The translations under genes were made by a program, and so were the position numbers. From Shimwellia pseudoproteus (lineage in GTDB: Bacteria > Pseudomonadota > Gammaproteobacteria > Enterobacterales > Enterobacteriaceae): a DNA stretch of 64,000 nucleotides. Shown one piece after another: positions 29,358 through 40,046 of the stretch. The notes under the pieces are model-generated. The model was not told the origin of the DNA, did no database searches, and saw nothing but the letters and a program-made list of their open reading frames with translations. Numbering within the stretch: position 1 is the first letter of the stretch; every line of letters starts with the position of its first letter. Where the stretch lies: positions 58,782-122,781 of the forward strand of contig NZ_WBXP01000007.1 of assembly GCF_016415625.1 (NCBI RefSeq), in the 5' to 3' direction.

Positions 29358-30478
29358 TGCGCTTTGTTGACGAATACCGGGACCCGGCCAAAGTGATGGC
29401 GCTGATTGAACAGCTCAGCGCCCGGGCCGCCCTGCTGGACTATGACGCCAAACGCCCGCTGCGCATTATGGAAGTGTGCGGCGGCCATACCCACGCGATT
29501 TTTAAATTCGGGCTGGACCAGTTGCTGCCGGAAAACATTGAGTTTATCCACGGCCCTGGTTGCCCGGTATGCGTCTTACCGATGGGGCGCATTGACGCCT
29601 GTCTGGAAATTGCCAGCCACCCGGAGGTGATTTTCTGCACCTTTGGGGATGCTATCCGGGTGCCGGGGAAATCCGGCTCCCTGATGGACGCCCGGGCTAA
29701 AGGCGCCGACGTCCGGGTGGTCTATTCCCCGATGGACGCCCTGCAACTGGCGCGCAATAACCCGGATCGCCAGGTGGTGTTCTTCGGCCTCGGCTTTGAA
29801 ACCACCATGCCCGCCACCGCCATTACCCTGCAACAGGCCAGGGCCACCGGGGTGGACAACTTCTACTTCTTCTGCCAGCACATTACCCTGATCCCCACCC
29901 TGCGCAGCCTGCTGGAGCAGCCGGATAACGGGATTGATGCCTTCCTCGCCCCGGGCCATGTCAGCATGGTTATCGGTACTGAGGCTTACGGGTTTATCGC
30001 CAGCGAACACCAGCGCCCGCTGGTGGTGGCCGGTTTCGAGCCGGTGGATTTATTACAGGGCGTGCTGATGCTGGTAGAGCAGAAAATTGCCGCCCGGCCT
30101 AAAATTGAAAACCAGTATCGCCGGGTGGTCCCCGATGCCGGTAACCCGCTGGCCCAGCAGGCCATTGCCGAGGTGTTTATGCTGCAGGGGGATTCCGAAT
30201 GGCGTGGCCTGGGGATCATTAACCAGTCCGGGGTAAAACTGACCCCGGCTTACCAGCCGTTCGATGCCGAGCGGTATTTTAATCCCCGCCAGCAGCAGGT
30301 GAGCGACGATCCGCGCGCCCGCTGTGGCGATGTCCTGACCGGGCGCTGCAAACCACACCAGTGCCCGCTGTTTGGCAAAACCTGTAGCCCCCAGAACGCC
30401 TTTGGGGCCCTGATGGTCTCTTCTGAAGGTGCATGTGCCGCCTGGTATCAGTACCGCGGCCAGGAGTGCGAAGCATGA
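29357..30478 (+). CDS. hypD: Hydrogenase maturation protein HypD
   Basis: HypD is a [4Fe-4S] protein on which the Fe(CN)2CO cofactor is assembled with HypC. The 373-residue protein matches E. coli in length. Key motifs are CGGHTHAIFKFG, HGPGCPVCVLP, FGLGFETTMPAT and the cysteine-rich C-terminus CGDVLTGRCKPHQCPLFGKTC, which holds the cluster. It overlaps hypE by 4 nt. Confidence 0.97.
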   Translation: MRFVDEYRDPAKVMALIEQLSARAALLDYDAKRPLRIMEVCGGHTHAIFKFGLDQLLPENIEFIHGPGCPVCVLPMGRIDACLEIASHPEVIFCTFGDAIRVPGKSGSLMDARAKGADVRVVYSPMDALQLARNNPDRQVVFFGLGFETTMPATAITLQQARATGVDNFYFFCQHITLIPTLRSLLEQPDNGIDAFLAPGHVSMVIGTEAYGFIASEHQRPLVVAGFEPVDLLQGVLMLVEQKIAARPKIENQYRRVVPDAGNPLAQQAIAEVFMLQGDSEWRGLGIINQSGVKLTPAYQPFDAERYFNPRQQQVSDDPRARCGDVLTGRCKPHQCPLFGKTCSPQNAFGALMVSSEGACAAWYQYRGQECEA

Positions 30479-31485
30479 AAACAATCACCCTCGCCCACGG
30501 TAGCGGCGGCCAGGCCATGCAACAGCTGATTGCCAGCCTGTTTATGGAGGCGTTTGCCAACCCGTGGCTGGCCGAGCAAGAAGACGCCGCCCGCCTCTCC
30601 CTGGCAGATCTGACCGCCACCGGGGATAAAATGGCCTTCTCCACCGACAGCTACGTTATCGATCCGCTGTTCTTCCCGGGGGGCAATATCGGCCACCTGG
30701 CGATTTGCGGCACCGCCAATGATGTGGCGGTTGGCGGTGGGGTACCGCGCTGGATGTCCTGCGGGTTTATCCTCGAAGAGGGGCTGGACGTCACCCTGCT
30801 TGAGCAGATTGTGCACAGCATGGCGCACACTGCCCGCGCAGCGGGGATAACGATTGTCACCGGTGATACCAAAGTGGTTCCCCGGGGGGCGGCCGATAAA
30901 GTCTTTATCAATACCGCCGGTATCGGGGCCATTGTGCGCGGCCTCAACTGGGGGGCCAGCCAGATTAGTGCCGGGGATGTGATTATCGCCAGCGGCACCC
31001 TCGGTGACCACGGGGCAACCATCCTCAACCTGCGTGAACAACTGGGGCTGGAAGGGGACCTGCGCAGCGATTGTGCCGTGCTGGCACCGCTTATCGCGAC
31101 CCTGCATCCGATTGCCGGAGTCAAAGCCCTGCGCGATGCCACCCGGGGCGGGGTAAATGCGGTGCTGCATGAATTTGCCGAAGCCAGCCACTGCGGCATG
31201 GAGATAACCGAAGCGCAATTACCGGTGAAACCGGTGGTGCGCGGGGTTTGTGAACTGCTGGGCCTCGACCCGCTCAACTTCGCCAACGAAGGCAAACTGG
31301 TGATTGTCGCCAGCCGGGAGGCCGCCCCCGCGGTGATGACCGCCCTGCAACAGCATCCCCTTGGCCGGGACGCGGCAATCATTGGTGAGGTAACCGCTCA
31401 GAAAGGGGTACGGGTGACCGGCTTGTACGGGGTGAAACGCACCCTCGACCTGCCCCACGCGGAACCTTTACCGCGTATTTGTTGA
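30475..31485 (+). CDS. hypE: Hydrogenase maturation protein HypE
   Basis: HypE is a PurM-like ATPase that dehydrates the carbamoyl group delivered by HypF to thiocyanate on its C-terminal cysteine. The 336-residue protein has LAHGSGGQAMQQL at the N-terminus, GGNIGHLAICGTANDVAVGG, and ends in PRIC, the required terminal Cys. Since hypF in this window is broken, HypE may lack its substrate. The ATG overlaps the hypD stop. Confidence 0.97.
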   Translation: MKTITLAHGSGGQAMQQLIASLFMEAFANPWLAEQEDAARLSLADLTATGDKMAFSTDSYVIDPLFFPGGNIGHLAICGTANDVAVGGGVPRWMSCGFILEEGLDVTLLEQIVHSMAHTARAAGITIVTGDTKVVPRGAADKVFINTAGIGAIVRGLNWGASQISAGDVIIASGTLGDHGATILNLREQLGLEGDLRSDCAVLAPLIATLHPIAGVKALRDATRGGVNAVLHEFAEASHCGMEITEAQLPVKPVVRGVCELLGLDPLNFANEGKLVIVASREAAPAVMTALQQHPLGRDAAIIGEVTAQKGVRVTGLYGVKRTLDLPHAEPLPRIC

Positions 31486-31715
31486 CCTGCGCCAGCATCT
31501 GCACCGCGCAGTCCAACTACACTGAGTAGCGAAACAGTCACTAACATTATAAAAATACCCTGATACAGTATGCCGGCGGCCGGATAACGGCCGCTGCTGC
31601 GCAGCCTAAGCAGGGTGGGCATGGCCCCTTTCCTCTTTTAAAAAACAACTAAGATAAAGTGACGCTACAGATGCACCTGCCCTGTAGCGGGGAAATTCTT
31701 TTTTCGGATGAGCTT
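31486..31715. other. hypE-fhlA intergenic region
   Basis: This 230-bp gap has a perfect 7-bp inverted repeat GCGGCCG-GATAA-CGGCCGC (31576-31594) without a T-tract, and an AT-rich stretch TTTTAAAAAACAACTAAGAT close to fhlA. fhlA may be expressed both by read-through from the hyp promoter and from a local promoter here. I see no gene. Confidence 0.4.
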
Positions 31716-33806
31716 ATGTCATATACGCCAATGAGTGACCTCGGACAGCAGGGTCTGTTCGATATCACCCGTACCTTGTTACAACAGCCGGACCTCAGCG
31801 CGCTAGCCGAATGCCTGACCGGTATGGTCCGCCAGAGTGCCCTGGCCGATAAGGCCAATATTCTGTTGTATCACCCGCTCCAGCAGCAGGTGGGTTTCTA
31901 CGGCATGGATAAACAAGGGCACCCCCTGCATTACGAGGATGAAATGCTACTGGCCAATGGGCCAGTACGCCGGGTACTGTCGCGCCCGGAAGCCCTGATG
32001 TGCACCCAGGAAGAGTTTAGTGAGACCTGGCCACAGCTCCACGCCCTTGAGATGTACAGCACATTCAGCCGTTACTGCCTGTTGCCCCTGGCCACCGACG
32101 GCAAAATCATTGGCGGCTGTGAGTTTATCCGCGACACCGATCAGCCCTGGAGCGATAAAGAACTCTCCCGGTTGTATACCCTGGCGCAAATTGTCGCCCT
32201 GGTCGCCGAGCAGATCCAGAGCCGAATCAACAACAACCACGAATACCAGATGCTGTGCCGGGAGCGCGACGATTTCCGCATCCTGGTGGCGGTAACCAAT
32301 GCGGTGTTATCGAAGCTGGATCTTGACGATCTGGTGAGCGAGATAGCCCACGAGATCCACCGCTATTTCTCTATCGACTCGGTGAGTATTGTGCTGCGCA
32401 GCAACCGCCGCGGGCACCTGCATGTCTTTTCTACCCACTTCGTGGATGAACAGTCGCCAATCCACGACCAGAGTGAAGTTATCGAAAGCGGCACCCTCAC
32501 GGAGCGGGTGTTTAAAAGCCGCGAAATGCTGCTGCTTAACCTGCACCACCGGGATCAACTGGCCCCCTATGAGCGGATGCTGTTTGAAATGTGGGGTAAC
32601 CAGCTCCAGACCCTGTGCCTGCTGCCGCTGACCTTTGGTAATAAAATGCTCGGGGTGCTTAAGCTGGCCCAGTGTGAGGCGGACGTGTTCACCCCGGCCA
32701 ACCTCAAACTTCTGCGCCAGATTGCCGAGCGTATCTCCATCGCCGTGGATAACGCCCTCGCCTGGCGGGAGATCAACCACCTGAAAGAGAATCTGGTGGA
32801 TGAAAACCTCGCCCTGACCGAGCAAATCAACAATGTCGCCGGTGACTTCGGCGAAATCATTGGCCGCAGCGATGTGATGTCCAGTGTGATGAAGCAAGTG
32901 GAAATGGTGGCCCACAGTAACAGCACCGTGCTGATCCTCGGCGAAACCGGCACCGGGAAAGAGCTGATTGCCCGGGCTATCCACAATCAGAGTGGCCGTA
33001 ACAACCGGCGGATGGTCAAAATTAACTGTGCGGCCATGCCCGCAGGACTGCTGGAAAGCGACCTGTTTGGCCACGAGCGCGGGGCCTTTACCGGGGCCAA
33101 CACCCAGCGTATTGGCCGCTTTGAACTGGCGGACAAAAGCTCGCTGTTCCTTGATGAAGTGGGGGATATGCCCCTCGAACTCCAGCCTAAGCTGCTGCGG
33201 GTGTTGCAGGAAAAAGAGTTTGAACGCCTCGGCAGTAACAAAATCCAGCAGGTGGATGTGCGCCTGATTGCCGCCACTAACCGCGATCTGCGGCAGATGG
33301 TGCTCGACCGGGAGTTTCGCAGTGACCTCTACTACCGGCTGAACGTGTTCCCCATCCAGCTGCCGCCACTGCGCGAACGGCCAGAAGACATTCCGCTGCT
33401 GGTGAAGGCTTTCACCTTTAAAATTGCCCGCCGTCTGGGGCGCAATATCGACAGTATCCCGGCGGAAACCCTGCGCGCGCTGAGTAAAATGCCGTGGCCG
33501 GGGAACGTGCGTGAGCTGGAAAACGTGGTTGAGCGCGCGGTACTGCTCACCCGGGGGAATGTGCTGCAACTCTCCCTGCCGGAGCTGGATCGCTTTGCGG
33601 ACATCACCACTCAGCCCACTATCCCCACCCCGGACTGTGATCCCGCCCAGGAAGGCGAGGATGAAGTGCAGCATATTATCCGGGTGCTCAAAGAGACCAA
33701 CGGCGTGGTGGCAGGCCCCCGCGGGGCGGCCCAGCGGCTGGGCATGAAGCGCACCACTTTACTGTCGCGGATGAAGCGCCTGGGGATCGATAAAGACGCC
33801 CTGTGA
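31716..33806 (+). CDS. fhlA: Formate hydrogenlyase transcriptional activator FhlA
   Basis: FhlA senses formate and activates sigma-54 promoters of hyc, hyp, hydN and fdhF. The 696-residue protein has two N-terminal GAF domains (about residues 20-380). The AAA+ domain follows, with Walker A GETGTGKE, the sigma-54 contact loop GAFTGAN and Walker B SSLFLDEVGDMP. The C-terminal Fis-type HTH (RGAAQRLGMKRTTLLSRMKR) completes it. The start MSYTPMSDLGQQG is the family start. It is the last gene of the hyp cluster. Confidence 0.97.
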   Translation: MSYTPMSDLGQQGLFDITRTLLQQPDLSALAECLTGMVRQSALADKANILLYHPLQQQVGFYGMDKQGHPLHYEDEMLLANGPVRRVLSRPEALMCTQEEFSETWPQLHALEMYSTFSRYCLLPLATDGKIIGGCEFIRDTDQPWSDKELSRLYTLAQIVALVAEQIQSRINNNHEYQMLCRERDDFRILVAVTNAVLSKLDLDDLVSEIAHEIHRYFSIDSVSIVLRSNRRGHLHVFSTHFVDEQSPIHDQSEVIESGTLTERVFKSREMLLLNLHHRDQLAPYERMLFEMWGNQLQTLCLLPLTFGNKMLGVLKLAQCEADVFTPANLKLLRQIAERISIAVDNALAWREINHLKENLVDENLALTEQINNVAGDFGEIIGRSDVMSSVMKQVEMVAHSNSTVLILGETGTGKELIARAIHNQSGRNNRRMVKINCAAMPAGLLESDLFGHERGAFTGANTQRIGRFELADKSSLFLDEVGDMPLELQPKLLRVLQEKEFERLGSNKIQQVDVRLIAATNRDLRQMVLDREFRSDLYYRLNVFPIQLPPLRERPEDIPLLVKAFTFKIARRLGRNIDSIPAETLRALSKMPWPGNVRELENVVERAVLLTRGNVLQLSLPELDRFADITTQPTIPTPDCDPAQEGEDEVQHIIRVLKETNGVVAGPRGAAQRLGMKRTTLLSRMKRLGIDKDAL

Positions 33807-33822
33807 TCGGCGGTTGGCTACT

Positions 33823-33864
33823 GGCCCGGCGGCCGTCCCTTTTGACGAGGGCAGCCACCGGGCC
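33823..33864. terminator. Candidate terminator between fhlA and aldB
   Basis: The outer arms GGCCCGG (33823-33829) and CCGGGCC (33858-33864) enclose a second stem, CCCT (33837-33840) with AGGG (33848-33851). The structure lies between convergent fhlA and aldB but has no strong T-tract. Confidence 0.45.
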
Positions 33865-33879
33865 GGTATCGCGCCCCGG

Positions 33880-35415
33880 TCAGAACAGGCCGAGGGCGTG
33901 GTCGGAATAGCTCACCAGCAGGCATTTGGTCTGCTGATAATGCTCCAGCATCATCTTATGGGTTTCCCGGCCAATGCCGGACTGTTTATACCCGCCAAAC
34001 GCGGCGTGGGCCGGATAGGCATGGTAGCAGTTGGTCCAGACCCGGCCCGCCTGAATCCCGCGGCCCATCTTGTAAGCCAGGGTGCCGTTGCGGGTCCACA
34101 CCCCCGCCCCTAAGCCGTAGGCGGTGTCGTTGGCAAGCTCCAGCGCTTCCTGGGGGGTTTTAAAGGTGGTCACCGCCAGTACCGGGCCAAAAATCTCCTC
34201 CTGGAACACCCGCATCGTATTCTGGCCAAACAGAATGGTCGGTTCGAGGTAGTACCCGGATTGCAAATCGCCCCCCAGTAACCGCCGCTTACCGCCGCTC
34301 AGCACCTCTGCCCCTTCTTGCTTACCGATATCAATGTAATTGAGGATGGTCTCCATCTGGCCCTGAGAGACCTGGGCCCCCATCTGGGTGGCGCTGTCCA
34401 GCGGGTTACCGCTGCGAATAGCCTCCACCCGGCGGATGGCGCGCTCCATAAAGCGCTCATAAATCGACTCCTGGACCAGCGCCCGGCTGGGGCAGGTGCA
34501 GACTTCACCCTGATTAAAGGCAAACAGCGCAAAGCCCTCCAGGGCCTTATCGAAGAAGGCGTCCTCTTTTTCCATCACGTCGGCAAAGAAGATATTGGGG
34601 GATTTGCCCCCCAGCTCGAGGGTCACCGGAATAATGTTCCGGGTGGCGTACTGCATGATCTGCTGGCCCACTTCGGTGGAGCCGGTAAACGCCACTTTGG
34701 CGATACGCGTCGAGGTCGCCAGGTACTCACCAATTTCGCCCCCGGCACCGTTTACCACGTTCACCACCCCCGGGGGCAGCAAGTCGCCAATGGTTTCCAT
34801 CAGCAGCAGCACCGACAGCGGGGTCAGCCGGGCGGGCTTCAGCACCACACAGTTACCGGCAGCCAGCGCCGGGGCCAGTTTCCAGCAGGCCATCAGCAAC
34901 GGAAAGTTCCACGGAATGATCTGCCCCACCACCCCCAGCGGTTCGTGGAAGTGATAGGCCACGGTGTCTTTGTCCACCTCGCTGATGCCCCCTTCCTGGG
35001 CGCGAATACAGGCGGCAAAATAGCGGAAATGGTCAATGGCCAGCGGCACATCGGCACCGCTGGTTTCGCGGATCGGTTTACCGTTATCCCAGGTTTCTGC
35101 GGTGGCGAGCAGTTCGATGTTCTGCTCCATACGGTCGGCAATTTTCAGCAAAATAGCCGCCCTGTCCTGCACCGCCATACTGCCCCACTCGGCTTTGATG
35201 GCGTGGGCGGCATCCAGCGCCAGATCCACATCACCGGATGTCGAGCTGGCCACTTCGCACAGGGGCTGGCCGGTAATGGGCGTGAGGTTCTGGTAATAGG
35301 CGCCCGCGACCGGGGCCACCCAGGCCCCGCCAATATAGTTGTCATAGCGGGGCTTGAGCGGTAGCGGGAAACCGTATTCGCCGGGGGTTAGCCTGTCCGG
35401 TGGGGGTGTTGTCAT
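33880..35415 (-). CDS. aldB: Aldehyde dehydrogenase B
   Basis: AldB is a cytoplasmic NADP-dependent aldehyde dehydrogenase acting on acetaldehyde and similar aldehydes. The 511-residue protein (E. coli 512) has [12 protein letters not shown] with the general-base Glu and [16 protein letters not shown] with the catalytic Cys. The N-terminus is [20 protein letters not shown]. It lies upstream of selB in the same relative order as in E. coli, but yiaY, which I recall between them there, is absent. Confidence 0.95.
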   Translation of the reverse strand: MTTPPPDRLTPGEYGFPLPLKPRYDNYIGGAWVAPVAGAYYQNLTPITGQPLCEVASSTSGDVDLALDAAHAIKAEWGSMAVQDRAAILLKIADRMEQNIELLATAETWDNGKPIRETSGADVPLAIDHFRYFAACIRAQEGGISEVDKDTVAYHFHEPLGVVGQIIPWNFPLLMACWKLAPALAAGNCVVLKPARLTPLSVLLLMETIGDLLPPGVVNVVNGAGGEIGEYLATSTRIAKVAFTGSTEVGQQIMQYATRNIIPVTLELGGKSPNIFFADVMEKEDAFFDKALEGFALFAFNQGEVCTCPSRALVQESIYERFMERAIRRVEAIRSGNPLDSATQMGAQVSQGQMETILNYIDIGKQEGAEVLSGGKRRLLGGDLQSGYYLEPTILFGQNTMRVFQEEIFGPVLAVTTFKTPQEALELANDTAYGLGAGVWTRNGTLAYKMGRGIQAGRVWTNCYHAYPAHAAFGGYKQSGIGRETHKMMLEHYQQTKCLLVSYSDHALGLF

Positions 35416-35530
35416 GGCGCTCTCCTTAGGGTGACATTCCCCCTAAGGGTAGCCGCTGGCGGTGATTTTCTCGCCGCATTGCGGTTACTTTACGAGCGCC
35501 ATCACGATCTTTAGCCGCGGAGAATACCGC

Positions 35531-37378
35531 TCACTGGCGCCGGAACAGTGCGCTGTCGCGCAGCAGATGGTCATTGCCGCGCCGCCGGGTGAAGCCGATA
35601 CGGTCAAAATATTCCAGGATCTGGATCGCCAGCTTACGCCCCACCCCCAGCCGATCGCGGAAGTCCGCCGCCGTCGTGGCCCCCCGTTCGGGATCCAGGG
35701 CGCGGATCAGATCGGCAAATTCGATAATCCGATCCTGGCGGTAGTAGCGATCTTTGACAATAGCCGTAATGAACCCCTGCTGGGCCGCATTGCGCAGTAA
35801 CTGCCGCACCACCTGCTCATCCTGGCCGGTTTCCCGGGCCACATCGCGCACCCACCAGGGCTCATCCGCAAAGCGCGGGGCAACCACCTGCCAGAGCGCC
35901 AGTTGTTCCCGGGAGAAGCCCGGTTCATGGCCCGGTAAATGCAGCCAGCCCTGGCGGCTTTCCAGCAGCCCCTGCTGGCGCATCTGCTCTATCAGCGCCA
36001 GGACCAGACCTTCATCTTCTGCCGGTAGCGCCATGCGCCGCAGGCGCTCACGGCCCGGGCCGGGTTGATCATCATGCTGTTCATGGTAACGGGCCAGCAC
36101 CGCCAGTAATTTCTCCCGCCAGACGCCTGCCAGCGCATCGCTGAGCAGCCGGTCACCGGCGCGGATCAATCCGGGCACATCATCCACCAGCGCGGCCATG
36201 CCGGCCGGGGCCAGTTGCCTGGCCCAGCTAAAGGCAGACTGGCTAATCGCCCCGCGCTGCAAATGCAGCCCCAGGGCCAGGGCGTCGTTCCGGGCATCCG
36301 CCAGGGCGGACAGCCAGGCCAGAAACGCGGGCTGGCGTTTACCGCGCCGCGGGGCATCCAGCAAGACAACCCGGGCACCGGCCAGGGTCTGGCGGGCGCT
36401 GATATCGCGCAGCACCAGACGGTCGTTATCCGCCAGCAGCAGCGGGGTGTCGAGCACCAGCTCGGCTAAATCCCCCTCCAGCAGGGAGACCCGCCCGGTA
36501 ATATGGCTGGCGGCGTGGTGAATATGCAGCGGCTGCCACTGCTGGAGCGGAACATGGCACTGCAACTGCACAATGGCCCGTTCAGTCGGCGCCGGGGGAC
36601 GTTCACTGAGCAGCCAGTCCCCCCGGGAGATATCGGCTTTTTCCGCATCGCCGCTGATGTTCAGTGCAATCCGCTGCCCGGCCCAGGCGTGGTCAGTATT
36701 CTGGTTCTGGGCGTGAAGCCCGCGCACCCGCATCGGGGTTGCGGCGCCGGTCAGCCATAGCGTATCCCCTACCCGAACGTCGCCGCTCAGCGCGGTACCG
36801 GTTACCACCAGCCCGGCGCCTTTCACGGTAAATGCCCGATCGATGGCCAGCCGGAAACGGTGGCGGGTCAAGTGCGGGCGCGCCGGTAGCTGGCGTAAAT
36901 GGTCGCGCAGCGCCTCAATACCGCGCCCATCCGGGGCACTGGTCACAAACAGCGCCACCGTCGGCCAGCCCATGTCGGCGGTTAACTGGCGGATATCGGC
37001 TTCCACCTGGGCGATGCGGGCCGGGTCCACCCGATCGGCTTTGGTGAGGGCCACGGTCAGGGCGGGCTGGCCGGTCAGTTGCAGGATAGCCAGATGCTCC
37101 CGGGTTTGGGCCATTACGCCATCATCGCAGGCCACCGCCAGCAGCGCGTGGTCGATACCGCCGATCCCGGCCAGCATATTGGCGAGGAATTTCTCATGGC
37201 CCGGTACATCAATAAAACCAATACTGCTGCCATCGGGCTGGGGCCAGTAGGCGTAGCCCAGATCGATGGTCATGCCGCGTTTTTTCTCTTCCGGCAGGCG
37301 ATCGGCGTTGATGCCGGTCAGCGCCTGCAACAGGGTTGTCTTGCCGTGGTCAACATGACCCGCACTGGCAATAATCAT
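35531..37378 (-). CDS. selB: Selenocysteine-specific elongation factor SelB
   Basis: SelB delivers Sec-tRNA to UGA codons by binding the SECIS hairpin. The 615-residue protein (E. coli 614) has an EF-Tu-like GTPase domain with [20 protein letters not shown] and the TKAD motif in VALTKADRV. The C-terminal half contains the winged helices that bind SECIS RNA. It overlaps selA by 4 nt and is needed for FdoG in this same window. Confidence 0.97.
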   Translation of the reverse strand: MIIASAGHVDHGKTTLLQALTGINADRLPEEKKRGMTIDLGYAYWPQPDGSSIGFIDVPGHEKFLANMLAGIGGIDHALLAVACDDGVMAQTREHLAILQLTGQPALTVALTKADRVDPARIAQVEADIRQLTADMGWPTVALFVTSAPDGRGIEALRDHLRQLPARPHLTRHRFRLAIDRAFTVKGAGLVVTGTALSGDVRVGDTLWLTGAATPMRVRGLHAQNQNTDHAWAGQRIALNISGDAEKADISRGDWLLSERPPAPTERAIVQLQCHVPLQQWQPLHIHHAASHITGRVSLLEGDLAELVLDTPLLLADNDRLVLRDISARQTLAGARVVLLDAPRRGKRQPAFLAWLSALADARNDALALGLHLQRGAISQSAFSWARQLAPAGMAALVDDVPGLIRAGDRLLSDALAGVWREKLLAVLARYHEQHDDQPGPGRERLRRMALPAEDEGLVLALIEQMRQQGLLESRQGWLHLPGHEPGFSREQLALWQVVAPRFADEPWWVRDVARETGQDEQVVRQLLRNAAQQGFITAIVKDRYYRQDRIIEFADLIRALDPERGATTAADFRDRLGVGRKLAIQILEYFDRIGFTRRRGNDHLLRDSALFRRQ

Positions 37379-38766
37379 GACAATAAGGTCTCCATTAATC
37401 CGGCTTCATCTTCCAGACAACGTAAATCCAGCCACAGCCGCCCGTCAGAAATCCGGCCAATCACCGGTCTGCTGGCACTGCGCCAGCCCGCGGCCAGGGT
37501 TGCCAGGGTGCTGCCCCGGCCGTCTCGTGGGGTAAAGGTTAACGCCGCGCTGGGCAGCCGGTCTACCGGCAATGATCCGCTGCCGATTTGCGACAGGCAG
37601 GGTTCTACTGCCACCTGAAAATCCGCCCCAAAGCGGGCGGTAAACGGGGCCAGCAGGCGCGCGGCCTGGGCCTGAATATCCCCGGCGCTGCGGGTTAGCA
37701 GCCGCAGTGTCGGCAAACGCCGGGCCAGGGTTTCCGGGTACTGGTACAGCCGCAGGGTGGCCTCCAGCGCCGCGAGGGTCATCTTATCAGCCCGCAGGGC
37801 GCGTTTTAACGGGTGTTGTTGCAGGCGGGCAATCAGCGCTTTTTTGCCGACGATAATTCCCGCCTGGGGGCCACCAAGCAGTTTATCCCCGGAGAAGCTC
37901 ACCAGGCTCACCCCGGCGGCAATCAGTTGCCGGGGCATCGGTTCCGCCGGCAGGCCATACTGGCTGAGATCCACCAGCGAGCCGCTGCCCAGATCGGTGA
38001 CCACCGGAATACCCAGCTCGTCACCGAGGGTCACCAGTTCTTGCTCGCTGACGCTTTTGGTAAAACCTTCGATATGGTAGTTACTGGTGTGGACCTTCAT
38101 CAGCAGCCCGGTATCGCCGGTTACTGCCTCACGGTAATCTTTCAGGTGGGTGCGGTTAGTGGTGCCGACCTCCATCAACTGGCAACCGGCCTGGCGCATC
38201 ACATCCGGAATACGGAACGCACCGCCAATCTCTACCAGCTCCCCCCGGGAGACCACCACCTGCTGGCCACTGCCGCAGGCGGCCAGCATCAGCAATACCG
38301 CCGCCGCATTATTGTTAACGATGCAGGCATCTTCTGCCCCGGTCAATTCACAGAGCAGCGCCGCCAGCGCCTGGTCGCGGTGACCGCGCCCGGCGCCATC
38401 GAGATCGTATTCCAGGGTGACCGGCGCGCGCATCACCTGGCTAACGGCCTCGACAGCGGCGTCTGACTGAATCGCCCGCCCGAGGTTGGTGTGCAGTACC
38501 GTGCCGGTTAAGTTGTAGACCGGGCGCAGGGCCTGGCGGCAACCGTCACGCAGCCGCGTGGCCGCGGCCTGGGCCCAGTTATCACACCACGCCGGCAGGC
38601 GCTGGTGCTGACGAATATGTGCCCGGGCGTCATCCAGCATCTGGCGCAGGGTCGCCACTACCTGGGTGTGTCCAAAATCAGCCAGCAGCCCGGCAAACTC
38701 GCCGGCATTGAGCAGGCGGTCCGTGGACGGGAGCAGGCTATACAGCGAACGGGGATCGGTTGTCAT
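37375..38766 (-). CDS. selA: L-seryl-tRNA(Sec) selenium transferase SelA
   Basis: SelA converts seryl-tRNA(Sec) to selenocysteyl-tRNA(Sec) using selenophosphate and PLP. The protein is 463 residues, equal to E. coli. The PLP lysine is K295 in [14 protein letters not shown]. Start [10 protein letters not shown] was chosen over an ATG at 38790, which gives eight extra non-family residues. selA-selB is a coupled operon. Confidence 0.97.
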   Translation of the reverse strand: MTTDPRSLYSLLPSTDRLLNAGEFAGLLADFGHTQVVATLRQMLDDARAHIRQHQRLPAWCDNWAQAAATRLRDGCRQALRPVYNLTGTVLHTNLGRAIQSDAAVEAVSQVMRAPVTLEYDLDGAGRGHRDQALAALLCELTGAEDACIVNNNAAAVLLMLAACGSGQQVVVSRGELVEIGGAFRIPDVMRQAGCQLMEVGTTNRTHLKDYREAVTGDTGLLMKVHTSNYHIEGFTKSVSEQELVTLGDELGIPVVTDLGSGSLVDLSQYGLPAEPMPRQLIAAGVSLVSFSGDKLLGGPQAGIIVGKKALIARLQQHPLKRALRADKMTLAALEATLRLYQYPETLARRLPTLRLLTRSAGDIQAQAARLLAPFTARFGADFQVAVEPCLSQIGSGSLPVDRLPSAALTFTPRDGRGSTLATLAAGWRSASRPVIGRISDGRLWLDLRCLEDEAGLMETLLS

Positions 38767-38836
38767 GGGTAATATCGAATTAACAAACAATGGTGGCAGT
38801 GTAACAGGGGAGCGATTCCCCTGTCATAGCGGCAGA

Positions 38837-39445
38837 TCATGAGGCATCCGGTTCGGTGCGGACAAAGCTCTCCCGGCGAAAGACATTCTCCACCAGGCGG
38901 ATCAGCTGCGGGTGATCCACGCACCAGCCCTGGGCGATACGGCGGCGGTTAATAAACCCGATGGCGCAGCCAATGGCAATGGTGCCAATGTTAAAGGCAT
39001 CCGGCGTGAGCGCCCCCGCCACCAGTTGCTGCTCCAGCCAGTCCAGGGCCTGGGTGATTTTTGCCCGCAGGGCGACAATATCCTGCTCATTTTGCTGGGC
39101 GGGTTTCTTTTTCAGTTCATGGCTCAGTAGCGTGGCCGCCTCCAGCAAACCATCGGCCAGGGCCTCCACCTGGAGCAAGTACCGGGTTTGCCCGACATCC
39201 GTTGCCCGCAAGGGCGGGACGGGGTAGCACTCTTCCAGGTAGCCGGCGATAACCGGCGAGTCGAACCACAGGCTGTTATCATCCGCCACCAGCACCGGGA
39301 CTTTATTCAGCGGGTTATAGCGGGCGACAATATCCTCGCCGTCGCTGTTGGTGCGGTTGATAAACTCAAAAATAATGCCCTTTTCCAGCAAAATTACCGA
39401 TATTTTACGGACATAAGGGCTTGAATAGCTGCCGATAAGTTTCAT
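38837..39445 (-). CDS. yibF: Glutathione S-transferase-like protein YibF
   Basis: This is a 202-residue GST-fold protein with an N-terminal thioredoxin-like domain (SYSSPYVRKISVILLEKGI), the cis-Pro segment NKVPVLVADD, and an all-helical C-terminal domain. E. coli YibF binds glutathione and has weak GST activity; its substrate is unknown. It sits 70 bp upstream of selA on the same strand, as in E. coli. Confidence 0.93.
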   Translation of the reverse strand: MKLIGSYSSPYVRKISVILLEKGIIFEFINRTNSDGEDIVARYNPLNKVPVLVADDNSLWFDSPVIAGYLEECYPVPPLRATDVGQTRYLLQVEALADGLLEAATLLSHELKKKPAQQNEQDIVALRAKITQALDWLEQQLVAGALTPDAFNIGTIAIGCAIGFINRRRIAQGWCVDHPQLIRLVENVFRRESFVRTEPDAS

Positions 39446-39609
39446 AACCGGGGTCCTTTTTTGCCAGTAACACCTAAGTATGGTGCAAACTGGCAGGTCC
39501 TTCCCGTTTAATGGCCTGGTGGCTTACCGGGCTGCGACTATTTTCCCGCCGCTGGCGCGGATGGTGTATCCTTGGCGGATACTGGCTCCACTTTTTAAAA
39601 TGACTATTT

Positions 39610-39972
39610 ATGAAAGATATTGAAAATAACGAAATTAAGCGCCTCAGCGATCGTCTGGATGCAGTAAAACGCCAGATGGCAGATCTGCCGTTGATTGAAC
39701 AGGCAGAAAAATATGCCGAACTGGAAGCCGAACAGGCGACCCTGGAAAAAGAGATCGCCCGTCTGCATGAACAGCGCGGCGCGAAGCTGAGCAAAGAAGC
39801 CCAGAAGCTGACAAAAATGCCGTTCAAACGGGCGATTACCCGTAAAGAGCAGGCCGATATGGGCAAGCTGAAGAAGCGCGTGCGCGGGCTGGTTGTTGTA
39901 CACCCGATGACCGCACTGGGCCGGGAAATGGGCCTGAAAGAGATGACCGGCTTCGCCAATACCGAATTCTGA
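39610..39972 (+). CDS. yibL: Ribosome-associated protein YibL
   Basis: This is a 120-residue basic protein with a predicted N-terminal coiled coil (residues 1-60, rich in heptad Leu/Ile with Glu/Lys) and a conserved C-terminal block [21 protein letters not shown]. coli YibL co-purifies with ribosomes; its role is undefined. It is divergent from yibF. Confidence 0.93.
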   Translation: MKDIENNEIKRLSDRLDAVKRQMADLPLIEQAEKYAELEAEQATLEKEIARLHEQRGAKLSKEAQKLTKMPFKRAITRKEQADMGKLKKRVRGLVVVHPMTALGREMGLKEMTGFANTEF

Positions 39973-39995
39973 TCGTCGCCGGACTCATACAGCAA

Positions 39996-40030
39996 TAAAA
40001 AACGGGAAACCCGCCGGTTTCCCGTTTTTT
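39996..40030. terminator. Bidirectional terminator between yibL and yiiM
   Basis: AAAAAACGGGAAACC and GGTTTCCCGTTTTTTT form a long stem with the loop CGCC about 25 nt after yibL. The A- and T-tracts on either side suit termination of both convergent genes. Confidence 0.92.
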
Positions 40031-40046
40031 TATGCCGGTAGCGCGG

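Noticed and set aside
32307..33674. Long minus-strand open frame of 455 codons opposite fhlA
   Set aside because: It is antisense to the well-supported fhlA coding sequence, has no recognisable domain and reflects codon bias of GC-rich genes.
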